Origin: an uncultured Oscillospiraceae bacterium
GTDB lineage: Bacteria > Bacillota > Clostridia > Oscillospirales > Oscillospiraceae
Assembly (NCBI GenBank): GCA_900754515.1
Contig: CAAEDD010000055.1
Span: 1-27,851, forward strand
Reading direction: 5' to 3'
DNA: 27,851 nucleotides
The notes under the pieces are model-generated. The model saw only the letters and a list, made by a program, of their open reading frames with translations, did not search any database and had not been told where the DNA came from. The position numbers were made by a program, and so were the translations under genes. Positions 1-7,984 of the stretch are shown here, piece after piece. The stretch's first letter is position 1. Each line of letters opens with the position of its first letter.

Positions 1-942
1 CGCTCTTTCTACAGGGGAGGCCCTGTAAACGGAACGGTAGTTTCCGGACTGGAAATGGCTTTGTGGGATATAAAGGGCAAAGCCCTTGGAGTGCCGGTAT
101 ATGAACTGCTGGGCGGAAGAGCCAGAGACAGAATAATGGTTTACTCCTGGATAGGAGGAGACAGACCTAAAGATGTGGCCGCTGCGGCTATTGACAGACA
201 GAAACTGGGCTTTAGAGCAATAAAGATGAACTGCACCGAAGAGCTTCACTATATAGACTCGTACTGTAAGGTACAGGAAGTGGTACAGCGAGTGCAGGCG
301 ATAAGAGAAGCCGTTGGGGAAGATTTTGGAATAGCCATTGATTTTCATGGACGTGTTCACAAGCCGATGGCAAAGGTGCTGGCGGCTGAGCTTAATCCGC
401 TGCACCCGATGTTTCTTGAAGAAGTGGTACTGCCTGAAAATGAAGAGGCCTTTGCAGAAATTGCCCGCTACACTTCATGCCCTCTTGCCACCGGAGAGCG
501 GCATCTGACACGCTGGGGATATAAGAATATTTTCAGAAGTGGAGCTATTGATATAATTCAGCCTGATGTGGCCGTTGCCGGTGGAATACTGGAAACCAGA
601 AAAATAATTGCAATGGCTGAGGCCTATGACATTGCAGCAGCTCCCCATGCCCCCTACGGTCCGGTCGCCCTGGCAGCCACGTTGCAGGTGGACACCTGCT
701 CTCCAAACGTGTTTATCCAGGAACAGAGCCTGGGCATACATTATAATCAAGGATTTGATCTTCTGGATTTTGTGAAGAATAAGGAGATATTCAGCTTTAC
801 CGATGGATTTGTGGATATCCCGGACAAGCCAGGGCTGGGCCTTGAGCTGGATGAGGATGTGATTAAAGAAGTTGCCAAGGATGGCTTGGTGTGGACCAAT
901 CCTCACTGGAAGAACTATGACGGTACGATTGCCGAGTGGTAG
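1..942 (+). CDS. DgoD-type D-galactonate dehydratase, paralog 1 (5' end outside window)
   Basis: This is an enolase-superfamily sugar-acid dehydratase expected to remove water from a hexonate to give a 2-keto-3-deoxy acid. The frame is open from base 1, so the N-terminal capping domain is mostly missing; 313 residues are visible. Visible metal ligands and acid/base residues of the family are Asp114 and His116 (DFHGR), Glu140 (EE), Glu166 (GER), Asp189 (QPD) and His216 (APH). The C-terminus (PGLGLELDE, then AEW at the end) is typical of DgoD. It differs from the second copy at 6827-7984 around the active site: EEVV instead of EEPV, DVAV instead of DVSH, and APHAPYGP instead of APHCPLGP. The exact substrate is therefore uncertain. 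It is followed within 21 bases by the next gene, so it is probably in one operon with the transporter. Confidence 0.88.
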   Translation, partial: RSFYRGGPVNGTVVSGLEMALWDIKGKALGVPVYELLGGRARDRIMVYSWIGGDRPKDVAAAAIDRQKLGFRAIKMNCTEELHYIDSYCKVQEVVQRVQAIREAVGEDFGIAIDFHGRVHKPMAKVLAAELNPLHPMFLEEVVLPENEEAFAEIARYTSCPLATGERHLTRWGYKNIFRSGAIDIIQPDVAVAGGILETRKIIAMAEAYDIAAAPHAPYGPVALAATLQVDTCSPNVFIQEQSLGIHYNQGFDLLDFVKNKEIFSFTDGFVDIPDKPGLGLELDEDVIKEVAKDGLVWTNPHWKNYDGTIAEW

Positions 943-962
943 ATCATGGGTGCCATGTTTTG

Positions 963-1853
963 ATGAAAAGACCTGAAAGAATTGAAGAAGAGCTGCTTAG
1001 GCTCAGGCAGAATAAAAAATCAATAGGAACTTTGCTGTTGACAGAAAGTATCATGCTGGTGCTGGTGATAGTGCTGCTGTTCACAGTAAATATTGGTGCG
1101 GTATATGCGCTGTGCGGAGCTATACTTATATTTAATCTGCTTATTATCCGCCCTTCCGTAAGAAGATACAGAAATGAACTTACGGCAATGGAAGTGATGT
1201 ATGGTGCGGCAGGAGATATTCAGGAGTGCATCTATAAGGATAAGGATAAATTAGATAAGGATACTTTAGAGCGGGATAAATTTGTATCGCCCAGAGAGTG
1301 GCCTACCGAAGCGATTTGCAGGCATAGTGTAAGCGGCAGATATATAGACGCCTGCGTGCAAATGTGCGAATGTTCCTTTGCCGTTAAGTATGGCAGCAGA
1401 CGGACAAATACTATGTTTTTAAGTGGGACATACATTCAGGCAGAGATGCGGAAGGGGACTGGCCTCAGCATAAGCTGCATTAGCCGGGATATTCCGTACA
1501 TTTCGGAAGACAGACCCGAGCTTCTGGGCTACGGCTATATGCCGGCTGATTTTACTATAGAGAAGGCGGGAAAGCTTGCATGGGCTTTTTCGACTGACGG
1601 AAATATTCCGGACTGGTTTCAAAAGCAGTTTATAAAGCTTGTGGGACAAGGCTCAAAGATAATGGTAAATCTTGATGATGACAAATTTAGGTTGTTTATA
1701 GTTTCCCGTTATTTTGCGGTAAAGCATCGGCTTAACGAGACGGTCAGCGAAGAAAGTCTTACTCGTAACCGTCTTCCGGAAAAGACGGCAGTCTTTGACA
1801 CATTGAGAATAATTCAGCAAAATGCTGTTTTAGAAAAAAGAAAGGAGAAATAA
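963..1853 (+). CDS. Uncharacterised two-TM membrane protein, faintly DUF3137-like
   Basis: I do not firmly recognise this 296-residue protein. It starts with a charged, helix-prone segment (RIEEELLRLRQNKKS), followed by two adjacent hydrophobic segments at about residues 20-40 and 43-62. A soluble domain of about 230 residues follows. The C-terminal part (AWAFSTDG..., a helical stretch, then a strand like MVNLDDDKFRLFIV) is reminiscent of DUF3137 proteins, but I hold that loosely. The ATG at 963 is preferred over the GTG at 936, which overlaps the upstream gene; neither has a clear Shine-Dalgarno site. It lies between a sugar-acid dehydratase and the transporter binding protein and ends one base before tctC, so it is translated from the same message. 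It is not a known part of TTT transporters. Sensor, accessory or housekeeping roles are all possible. Confidence 0.6.
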   Translation: MKRPERIEEELLRLRQNKKSIGTLLLTESIMLVLVIVLLFTVNIGAVYALCGAILIFNLLIIRPSVRRYRNELTAMEVMYGAAGDIQECIYKDKDKLDKDTLERDKFVSPREWPTEAICRHSVSGRYIDACVQMCECSFAVKYGSRRTNTMFLSGTYIQAEMRKGTGLSISCISRDIPYISEDRPELLGYGYMPADFTIEKAGKLAWAFSTDGNIPDWFQKQFIKLVGQGSKIMVNLDDDKFRLFIVSRYFAVKHRLNETVSEESLTRNRLPEKTAVFDTLRIIQQNAVLEKRKEK

Positions 1854-1854
1854 A

Positions 1855-2892
1855 ATGAAAAAATTTTTAGCACTTATTCTTGCACTGTGCATGGTATTTG
1901 CCCTGTGCGCCTGCGGCCAGGAAGAGGAGGCTCCTGCAGAGACACCGGAAGAGGGAGCAACCACGGAAGAAGCTGTCAATGAAGAAGCCCTCACTTGGCC
2001 AACGGAAGGTGACATCAATGTTCTCATTCCTGCAAATACAGGCGGTGATACCGACACTACGTTCCGTACGCTTAGCAGCCACATCGGTGAGTACCTCGGC
2101 ACTAACGTAATGCTCACCAATATGTCCGGCGGTGCAGGCGCAATTGCTCTTAACGAGCTGTTTGACTATGAGGCCGACGGTTACACCGGTATATGGCACC
2201 ATTATGACAGCATTATTCTCAGCATGAAAGGCGGGCTTGACGGTACCTATGACGAGCTGCTTGACATTGCTGCGGTTATCCCCGTGAGTGGCGGAAACTT
2301 TATACTTACTGTTAATGCAAATAGTGGCTGGGAGACCCTGGAAGACTTTGTAACCTACTGCAACGATCATCCCGGAGAAGTTGTTTGGGCTATTGAAGCC
2401 GGCGGCTGGAGCCAGGTATACGCCGCATATATGGCGGAAGTCCTTGGAGTGAGCGATAAGGTCAACCTTGTTGATTTCGGTTCTTCCTCTGACCGTAACG
2501 CAGCTTTGTTGGGCGGACAGGCACAGGTTCTGCTGGGACCTGCAAACAATCTCACTGCCTATCCTGATGACTTCCTTGGTCTGGCTTCCTGCTCATTGGA
2601 GCGCCAGGCTTCCTGCCCTGATGTTCCCACTCTCGAGGAGTTGGGTTATGGCGAGATTGAGTCCACCAAATTCTATTATTTCGGGTTTAAGAAGGGCACC
2701 GATCCCCGCATTTTGGAGAAGATGGGTGAGGCTATAAAGGTTGCCCTTGAAACTGAAGACGGTAAAGAGGTTATGAGTAAGTATGACTATACGTCATATG
2801 AGGTTCTGACCGGTGACGAAGCTTATGCCTATCTTAAGGATTTTGAGGCAGAATACGAGCCCTTCGTGCTTGATATGCTGAATGCCGGCTGA
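1855..2892 (+). CDS. tctC: Tripartite tricarboxylate transporter (TTT) substrate-binding lipoprotein
   Basis: This is the extracytoplasmic binding protein of a TctCBA-type transporter, which captures a carboxylated substrate and delivers it to the membrane subunits. The 345-residue protein begins with a lipoprotein signal (MKKFLALILALCMVFALCAC) whose lipobox LCAC puts the lipid-modified cysteine at residue 20. An acidic Glu/Ala/Thr linker of about 25 residues follows, as expected for a Gram-positive surface lipoprotein. The mature part has the TctC/Bug family hallmarks NVLIPANTGGDTDTTFR, NMSGGAGAIAL and a late VPTLEELGYGEIES segment. The start is set by AAAGGAG about 8 bases upstream. The two membrane subunits follow. 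Family members bind citrate, tartrate and other organic acids; the operon suggests a sugar acid here, possibly sulfated, but that is inference. Confidence 0.93.
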   Translation: MKKFLALILALCMVFALCACGQEEEAPAETPEEGATTEEAVNEEALTWPTEGDINVLIPANTGGDTDTTFRTLSSHIGEYLGTNVMLTNMSGGAGAIALNELFDYEADGYTGIWHHYDSIILSMKGGLDGTYDELLDIAAVIPVSGGNFILTVNANSGWETLEDFVTYCNDHPGEVVWAIEAGGWSQVYAAYMAEVLGVSDKVNLVDFGSSSDRNAALLGGQAQVLLGPANNLTAYPDDFLGLASCSLERQASCPDVPTLEELGYGEIESTKFYYFGFKKGTDPRILEKMGEAIKVALETEDGKEVMSKYDYTSYEVLTGDEAYAYLKDFEAEYEPFVLDMLNAG

Positions 2893-2923
2893 CTTTCAGC
2901 TCTTAACGTACATGACCCTTGAC

Positions 2924-2962
2924 ATATACCCCCCAGATAATGACCTTATTTGGGGGGTATAT
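2924..2962 (+). promoter_or_regulatory. Strong intergenic hairpin between tctC and tctB
   Basis: The arms 2924-2940 and 2946-2962 pair over 17 positions with a single G-U wobble and a 5-base loop (TGACC). The core is a perfect 12-bp inverted repeat (ATATACCCCCCA against TGGGGGGTATAT). No T-run follows, so it is not a normal intrinsic terminator. It begins 31 bases after the tctC stop and ends 8 bases before the tctB Shine-Dalgarno site. A hairpin placed like this often protects the upstream message from 3' decay, giving more binding protein than membrane subunits. That role is inferred. Confidence 0.75.
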
Positions 2963-2981
2963 ATGCCTATGGAGGTATAAA

Positions 2982-3551
2982 ATGAAGCTAATTAACAAAA
3001 TAATCAACTTCGAAATTAAACCGGAAAACAGCGATCTTGCCAGTGGCATCTTTACCATTGCTGTTGCTCTGCTGGCATTTGGAACAACATTCAGCCATTC
3101 GGCAAGTTCACTTCAGTCTGCTGTTGGCCCAGTTACTGTTCCGAGACTGGTAAGCGGCTTAATAATGCTGCTGGGAGCAGTTCTTATAGTACGGCATTTT
3201 GTTAAAAATCACAGAACGAATGCCGGTTCAGACGGACAGGGGAAAACCGACAGTACAGCGGAAAAGGCTCAGCAGGAGGAAACCGCAGACAAAATGAAGG
3301 TTTTTCGCGTGATCACACCCTGGTGCTGCTTTCTGCTTATTGCCATCTACATTTTCCTGATGAGAAAGATCGGCTTTACGCTGGCATCCATTTTTTATCT
3401 TACGCTGCAAATACCTCTGCTTTCCGTGGATTTCAGCAAGAAGAGCTTTTTAAAAGCTTTCGTAATAGGGGTAATTGCATCAGCAATAGTGTTCCTTATA
3501 TTTGCGCAGGGCTTTGGCCTGCAGCTTCCCACCAATGGCTGGGGATTTTAG
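2982..3551 (+). CDS. tctB: TTT transporter small membrane subunit
   Basis: This is the small, poorly conserved TctB subunit of the tripartite tricarboxylate transporter. The 189-residue protein has about four hydrophobic segments, at roughly residues 20-38, 52-72, 109-128 and 154-178. A polar, Gln/Glu/Lys-rich cytoplasmic loop lies between the second and third, which is the usual TctB layout. The ATG at 2982 is chosen because GGAGG lies at 2971-2975; an upstream in-frame start at 2919 would put the intergenic hairpin inside the coding region. It sits directly between tctC and tctA. Identification rests on size, topology and position more than on sequence motifs. Confidence 0.85.
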   Translation: MKLINKIINFEIKPENSDLASGIFTIAVALLAFGTTFSHSASSLQSAVGPVTVPRLVSGLIMLLGAVLIVRHFVKNHRTNAGSDGQGKTDSTAEKAQQEETADKMKVFRVITPWCCFLLIAIYIFLMRKIGFTLASIFYLTLQIPLLSVDFSKKSFLKAFVIGVIASAIVFLIFAQGFGLQLPTNGWGF

Positions 3552-3566
3552 AAAGGCAGGTCTGAA

Positions 3567-5108
3567 ATGATAGATAACATTATTCTTGGTTTTTCACAGC
3601 TGGGATGGTTTGACTATATTTTGGTTTTGGCCGGTGTTGTGGCCGGTCTTATTTTTGGATGTATACCTGGTCTAAGCGGCTCCACCGCTTTGATACTTGC
3701 CATACCCATTACCCTTACTCTTGAACCTGTTTCCGCATTTGCAGTGTTTATGGGAATATTTGTGGGCGGCTGTTCCGGCGGCTGCATCTCCGCAATCCTT
3801 GTGGGAATTCCCGGAACTCCTTCCTCCCTTACAACTGTGTTTGACGGACATACAATGGCAAAAAATGGACAACCTGCCAAGGCGTTGGGAACGGCTATTT
3901 TCTTCTCATTCCTAGGCACTCTTGTAAGTCTGGTGTTTCTCTTTGCACTTACCGAGCCTATAGCAAGAGTGGCAGTAAAACTGGGACCTGTGGAGCTGTT
4001 TTCTATTATCCTTCTGTCCCTGTCACTTATTTCCGTGCTTGCCGGAGATGACCCGATTAAGGGCTGGATAGTGGCGCTGGTTGGAGTGTTCCTTGGCATG
4101 GTAGGTATAAGTAAGGTAGATGGAGCCACACGTCTTACTCTGGGAATTGCAAAGCTGACCTCCGGGTTTAATCAGACTCCTGCGCTCCTGGGAATATTCG
4201 TGGTGGGCAGCCTCTTTTCAGCCTCCCTTGCCCATAAGAGCAACTCTGCCGAGGTTACTATGGACTATCACATAAAGGGCCTGGGTTTCAAGTTTAGCGA
4301 AGTCAAAAATCAGGTGGGCAACACTATTCGCTCTGCACTTGTTGGCGTGGGTATAGGAATCCTTCCCGGCATAGGTGGCGTCACAAGCAACCTGATATCT
4401 TATACTTTGGCAAAGACCTTTTCCAAGACTCCCGAGAAATTCGGTACAGGTATCATTGACGGCATAATTGCGCCTGAGACTGCCAACAATGCATCCATAG
4501 GCGGCTCGATGATTCCTCTGCTTGCACTGGGAATTCCGGGAGATGGTTTTACTGCTTTGCTGCTTGGATCATTTGAACTCCACGGTTTTATAAGCGGTCC
4601 GACTCTGCTCGTAAACAATGCGGAATTTGTATATGCAATTTTCGCAGCTTTGTTGCTGAGCTGTATCTTTACAGTTGTTGTGGAGTACTTTGGCCTTCCT
4701 CTACTGGTAAAAACGCTTAAAGTTCCCATTAATATACTGATGCCGATTATTATGGTGCTTGTAATGGTAGGCTGCTTCTGCGTAAACAACCGGGTATTTG
4801 AGTGCTGGGTACTGCTGTTCTTTGCGTTTGTGACCTATATATTTAAGCAGTTCAAGTTTTCAACCACCCCTATAGTGTTGGGATTCGTACTTGGCGGCTC
4901 TGCTGAAACCTATTTCAGACGGGGAATGATGATGGCTAAGGATGATATTTCAGTCTTCTTTACCAATCCGATAAGCTGTACATTCATTATTCTTGCAATT
5001 ATAAGCTCAGTGGTCCTTATGCGTCAGAATAAGCGCAGCGAAGCTAAGCTCCGTCAGCTTGCCGCAGAATCTGAGTCTGACGTTGATGTGGAAATTGACG
5101 ACGACTAA
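3567..5108 (+). CDS. tctA: TTT transporter large membrane subunit
   Basis: This is the large channel-forming subunit of the TctCBA transporter, an ion-driven importer for organic acids. The 513-residue length is normal. Family motifs are clear: GCIPGLSGSTALILAIPIT near residue 32, GGCSGGCISAILVGIPGTPSS near residue 67 followed by FDGH, and a repeated half with GILPGIGGV, ETANNASIGGSMIPLLALGIPGDG. This internal duplication is typical of TctA. The C-terminal tail is acidic (SESDVDVEIDDD). The start has a weak AAAGGCAGG site upstream. It follows tctB by 15 bases, and the next gene, a sugar-acid dehydratase, starts 17 bases after its stop, tying import directly to catabolism. Confidence 0.96.
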   Translation: MIDNIILGFSQLGWFDYILVLAGVVAGLIFGCIPGLSGSTALILAIPITLTLEPVSAFAVFMGIFVGGCSGGCISAILVGIPGTPSSLTTVFDGHTMAKNGQPAKALGTAIFFSFLGTLVSLVFLFALTEPIARVAVKLGPVELFSIILLSLSLISVLAGDDPIKGWIVALVGVFLGMVGISKVDGATRLTLGIAKLTSGFNQTPALLGIFVVGSLFSASLAHKSNSAEVTMDYHIKGLGFKFSEVKNQVGNTIRSALVGVGIGILPGIGGVTSNLISYTLAKTFSKTPEKFGTGIIDGIIAPETANNASIGGSMIPLLALGIPGDGFTALLLGSFELHGFISGPTLLVNNAEFVYAIFAALLLSCIFTVVVEYFGLPLLVKTLKVPINILMPIIMVLVMVGCFCVNNRVFECWVLLFFAFVTYIFKQFKFSTTPIVLGFVLGGSAETYFRRGMMMAKDDISVFFTNPISCTFIILAIISSVVLMRQNKRSEAKLRQLAAESESDVDVEIDDD

Positions 5109-5125
5109 GTTTCGGGAGAGATGCG

Positions 5126-6823
5126 ATGGAGAATAACAATTCGGAGAAATGGAAGCATCCTAAAAACCGTCAGGAGCTTTTGCGCAGCGGTTTGGTTCAG
5201 GCCATGGGCTATACCGAAGCAGATCTTGAAAAGCCTATAGTTGGTATTATCAATTCCTGGAGTGAAACAAATCCCGGACATCTTCACTTTCGTCAGCTTG
5301 CTGAGGCTGTAAAAAGAGGTGTATGGGCAGCAGGCGGCTTTCCAATGGAAGTCAATACGCTCTCTATTTGCGAATGTTTTTTTGACGTATCCAGTCTTAT
5401 ATACCGCAACCTCATGGCCATCGAGTGTGAAGAGCTTATGGCGCGGCACCCCTTTGACGGATGTGTAATGATAGGCGGCTGTGACAAGGATATACCGGCT
5501 CAGTTGATGGCGGCAGTTTCTGTGGATAAGCCGATGATATTTTTGCCGGGAGGAGCAATGCTTCCTGGTAATTACAAAGGTGAGACGCTTGCCTGCGGTA
5601 CCGACAGCTACAAGCTTTATAACGATTATGTGTGCGGCAAGATCAGCTGGGATAAGATGATGAGTTATGCCGGCTGCCTGTATGGCAGCGCAGGTGCATG
5701 CCCTATTATGGGTACAGCCAATACGGACCAGGTGGTAACCGAGGCGATGGGAATCGCTTTGCCTTACTCATCTTCAAGCCTTGGAGTCTCCGCAGAAAAG
5801 AGTAGACAGGCAGAAATGACTGGGCGACGTATTGTGGAAATGATAAGAGAAAATCTGAGGCCAAGCGATATTATTACGCCGGCTTCTGTCCGCAATGCAA
5901 TAAGGGTCATAATGGCCGTTGGCGGTTCTACAAACCTGCTTATACATTTGAAAGCCATAATGGGGCGCGCCGGGTTTGACATCGACCTTATGGAATTTGA
6001 CAGGATTTCCAATGACACGCCGCTGCTTGTAAATGTTAAACCCCATGGCGATACACCGATGGGCACCGCTTTTCATAACGCGGGAGGCGTACCTGCGGTT
6101 ATGAAAGAGCTTATGGAGAAGTTGGATTTGAACTGCATGACTGTAACGGGAAAAACTTTAGGAGAAAATCTCAGAAACGTTGACTATTCCTATAACCGTA
6201 AAGTTATTTACAGTATAGATAATCCGATTTCACCGGTGGGCGGCATGACGGTGCTTAAGGGCAATATTGCTCCGAATGGGGCGGTTATAAAGCGGAGCGC
6301 TGCAAGCGAACGACTCATGAAGCATAGAGGAAGGGCAAAGGTTTTTGACGACCTCCACGAGGCCGAAAGATTTCTTGCAGATGAGAACTCTGACATTGAT
6401 GAGAACACTGTTATTGTACTGCGGGGTTATGGCCCTAGGGGTGAGCCGGGAATGTCTGAGTTTGGAAATTATCTTCCACTGCCGCCTAAAATTGCCCGGA
6501 AAGGTTTTACAGACTATCTGAGGATAACCGACTCAAGAATGAGCGGAGGCTGCTATGGCTCAATTATACTCCATGTCTCGCCTGAGACTCAGGTGGGCGG
6601 GCCACTGGCGGCAGTTCGTGACGGGGATATTATTCATGTAGACGCTGACAGAAATCTCCTTGAAGTTGAACTCACAGATGAGGAGATAGCCGGCCGTCTG
6701 GAGCACTTTACCCCCAAAACTCATACCGACATAAGCCGGGGGTACCTTAAACATTACGTGGAGCATGTGCTCCAGGCAGATGAAGGGTGCGACTTCGACT
6801 ATATGCGCAAGGATGGTAATTAA
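5126..6823 (+). CDS. IlvD/Edd-family sugar-acid dehydratase
   Basis: This iron-sulfur dehydratase should convert an aldonate (gluconate, arabinonate, xylonate or similar) to its 2-keto-3-deoxy form; dihydroxy-acid dehydratase is less likely in this context. The 565 residues carry the family motifs NSWSETNP (43-50), GGCDK (Cys119), GACPIMGTANT (Cys192), AVGGSTN, GPRGEPGM and TDSRMSGG, whose Ser473 matches the catalytic serine of arabinonate-type dehydratases. The first cluster ligand position is Gly51 (NPGH), not the Cys usual in [2Fe-2S] sugar-acid dehydratases. E. coli IlvD, a [4Fe-4S] enzyme, also has Gly there, so a [4Fe-4S] cluster is plausible. GGGAG lies 7 bases before the ATG. The DgoD gene downstream is 3 bases away, so two unrelated dehydratase folds are made together. 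Confidence 0.9.
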   Translation: MENNNSEKWKHPKNRQELLRSGLVQAMGYTEADLEKPIVGIINSWSETNPGHLHFRQLAEAVKRGVWAAGGFPMEVNTLSICECFFDVSSLIYRNLMAIECEELMARHPFDGCVMIGGCDKDIPAQLMAAVSVDKPMIFLPGGAMLPGNYKGETLACGTDSYKLYNDYVCGKISWDKMMSYAGCLYGSAGACPIMGTANTDQVVTEAMGIALPYSSSSLGVSAEKSRQAEMTGRRIVEMIRENLRPSDIITPASVRNAIRVIMAVGGSTNLLIHLKAIMGRAGFDIDLMEFDRISNDTPLLVNVKPHGDTPMGTAFHNAGGVPAVMKELMEKLDLNCMTVTGKTLGENLRNVDYSYNRKVIYSIDNPISPVGGMTVLKGNIAPNGAVIKRSAASERLMKHRGRAKVFDDLHEAERFLADENSDIDENTVIVLRGYGPRGEPGMSEFGNYLPLPPKIARKGFTDYLRITDSRMSGGCYGSIILHVSPETQVGGPLAAVRDGDIIHVDADRNLLEVELTDEEIAGRLEHFTPKTHTDISRGYLKHYVEHVLQADEGCDFDYMRKDGN

Positions 6824-6826
6824 GTA

Positions 6827-7984
6827 ATGACATGTGATTTGAGAATAAAGCAAATTGAACTTTTTAAGGTCGCCCCACGTTGGCTCTTCCTGAAGATGAC
6901 AACCGAAGGAGGACTCACAGGATGGGGTGAACCTGTAGTAGAGGGAAAGGCCGACAGTGTGGCAGCGGCAGTTAAAGAACTTGCCGACCAGCTTGTTGGA
7001 CATGATGCCACTAAGATTGAAGACGCTTTTCAGATGATGTATCGCGGCGGATTCTATAGAGGTGGCCCGGTTCTTACCAGTGCTATTTCCGGCATAGAAC
7101 AGGCGATGTGGGATATAAAGGGAAAATACCTGAACACGCCGGTGTACGATCTGCTGGGCGGTAAGGTACGGGATAAGATACAGGTTTACCGCTGGATAGG
7201 GGGAGACCACCCTCACGATGTGGTTAACGAGGCCGGAAAGGCTGTTGGTCAGGGTTACCGGGCTGTCAAGATGAATGGCACCGACGAAATGAAATGGATA
7301 GACAGCTACGATAAACTGGATGCCTGTGTGGAGAGAGTTGCTGCAATTAGGGAAAACTTCCCGGATTTAGGGATAGCCGTAGATTTTCACGGTCGCGTCC
7401 ATAAGACTATGGCCAAGATCCTCATACGCAAACTGGAACCTTATAACCTGATGTTTGTGGAAGAACCGGTGCTTTGCGAAAATGAAGAGGAATTTGTGAG
7501 ATTGAGCCAGATGGCAAGTATGCCTCTGGCAACCGGCGAACGGAATTTCACGCGCTGGGGCTTCAAAAAAATACTCACATCCGGCGGAATAGATATAATA
7601 CAGCCTGATGTAAGCCACTGCGGCGGAATATGGGAGATGCGCAAAATCGCGGCAATGGCAGAAGCCTTTGACGTGTCGGTCGCACCTCACTGCCCACTTG
7701 GACCTATTGCGCTGGCTGCGTGCCTCACTGTGGACTTCTGTACGCCAAATGCTTTTATTCAGGAGCAGAGTGCAGGTATACATTACAATGAAGGCTATGA
7801 TCTTCTTAACTATCTGAAAAACAGAGAGATATTTGAATATAAAAACGGAAACTGCGAAATTTGGAAAACACCGGGCCTTGGTATTGAGGTGAACGAAGAA
7901 TATGTTCGCCGTATGGCCCAGCAGGGACATGACTGGCATAATCCAATATGGCGCGATTCAGAAGGAGCTGTAGCAGAATGGTAA
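6827..7984 (+). CDS. dgoD: D-galactonate dehydratase, paralog 2
   Basis: This is a full-length (385 residues) enolase-superfamily galactonate dehydratase converting D-galactonate to 2-keto-3-deoxy-D-galactonate with Mg2+. All DgoD residues are visible: metal ligands Asp186, Glu212 and Glu238, acid/base residues His188 and His288, and the family strings GERNFTRWGFK, QPDVSHCGGI, APHCPLGPIALAACL, QEQSAGIHYN and the terminal VAEW. Numbering runs three ahead of E. coli DgoD. The frame opens at the ATG at 6827 with AAGGATGG upstream. Its end overlaps the start of the sulfatase gene by 7 bases, a sign of translational coupling. It is closer to canonical DgoD than the copy at 1-942. Activity on another hexonate remains possible. 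Confidence 0.93.
   Translation: MTCDLRIKQIELFKVAPRWLFLKMTTEGGLTGWGEPVVEGKADSVAAAVKELADQLVGHDATKIEDAFQMMYRGGFYRGGPVLTSAISGIEQAMWDIKGKYLNTPVYDLLGGKVRDKIQVYRWIGGDHPHDVVNEAGKAVGQGYRAVKMNGTDEMKWIDSYDKLDACVERVAAIRENFPDLGIAVDFHGRVHKTMAKILIRKLEPYNLMFVEEPVLCENEEEFVRLSQMASMPLATGERNFTRWGFKKILTSGGIDIIQPDVSHCGGIWEMRKIAAMAEAFDVSVAPHCPLGPIALAACLTVDFCTPNAFIQEQSAGIHYNEGYDLLNYLKNREIFEYKNGNCEIWKTPGLGIEVNEEYVRRMAQQGHDWHNPIWRDSEGAVAEW

Noticed and set aside
5126..6823. Calling the IlvD/Edd protein biosynthetic dihydroxy-acid dehydratase (ilvD)
   Set aside because: Its closest remembered motifs (HLHFRQLAEAVKRGV, YRNLMAIECEELM, TDSRMSGG) are those of sugar-acid dehydratases, and no branched-chain amino acid genes are nearby.
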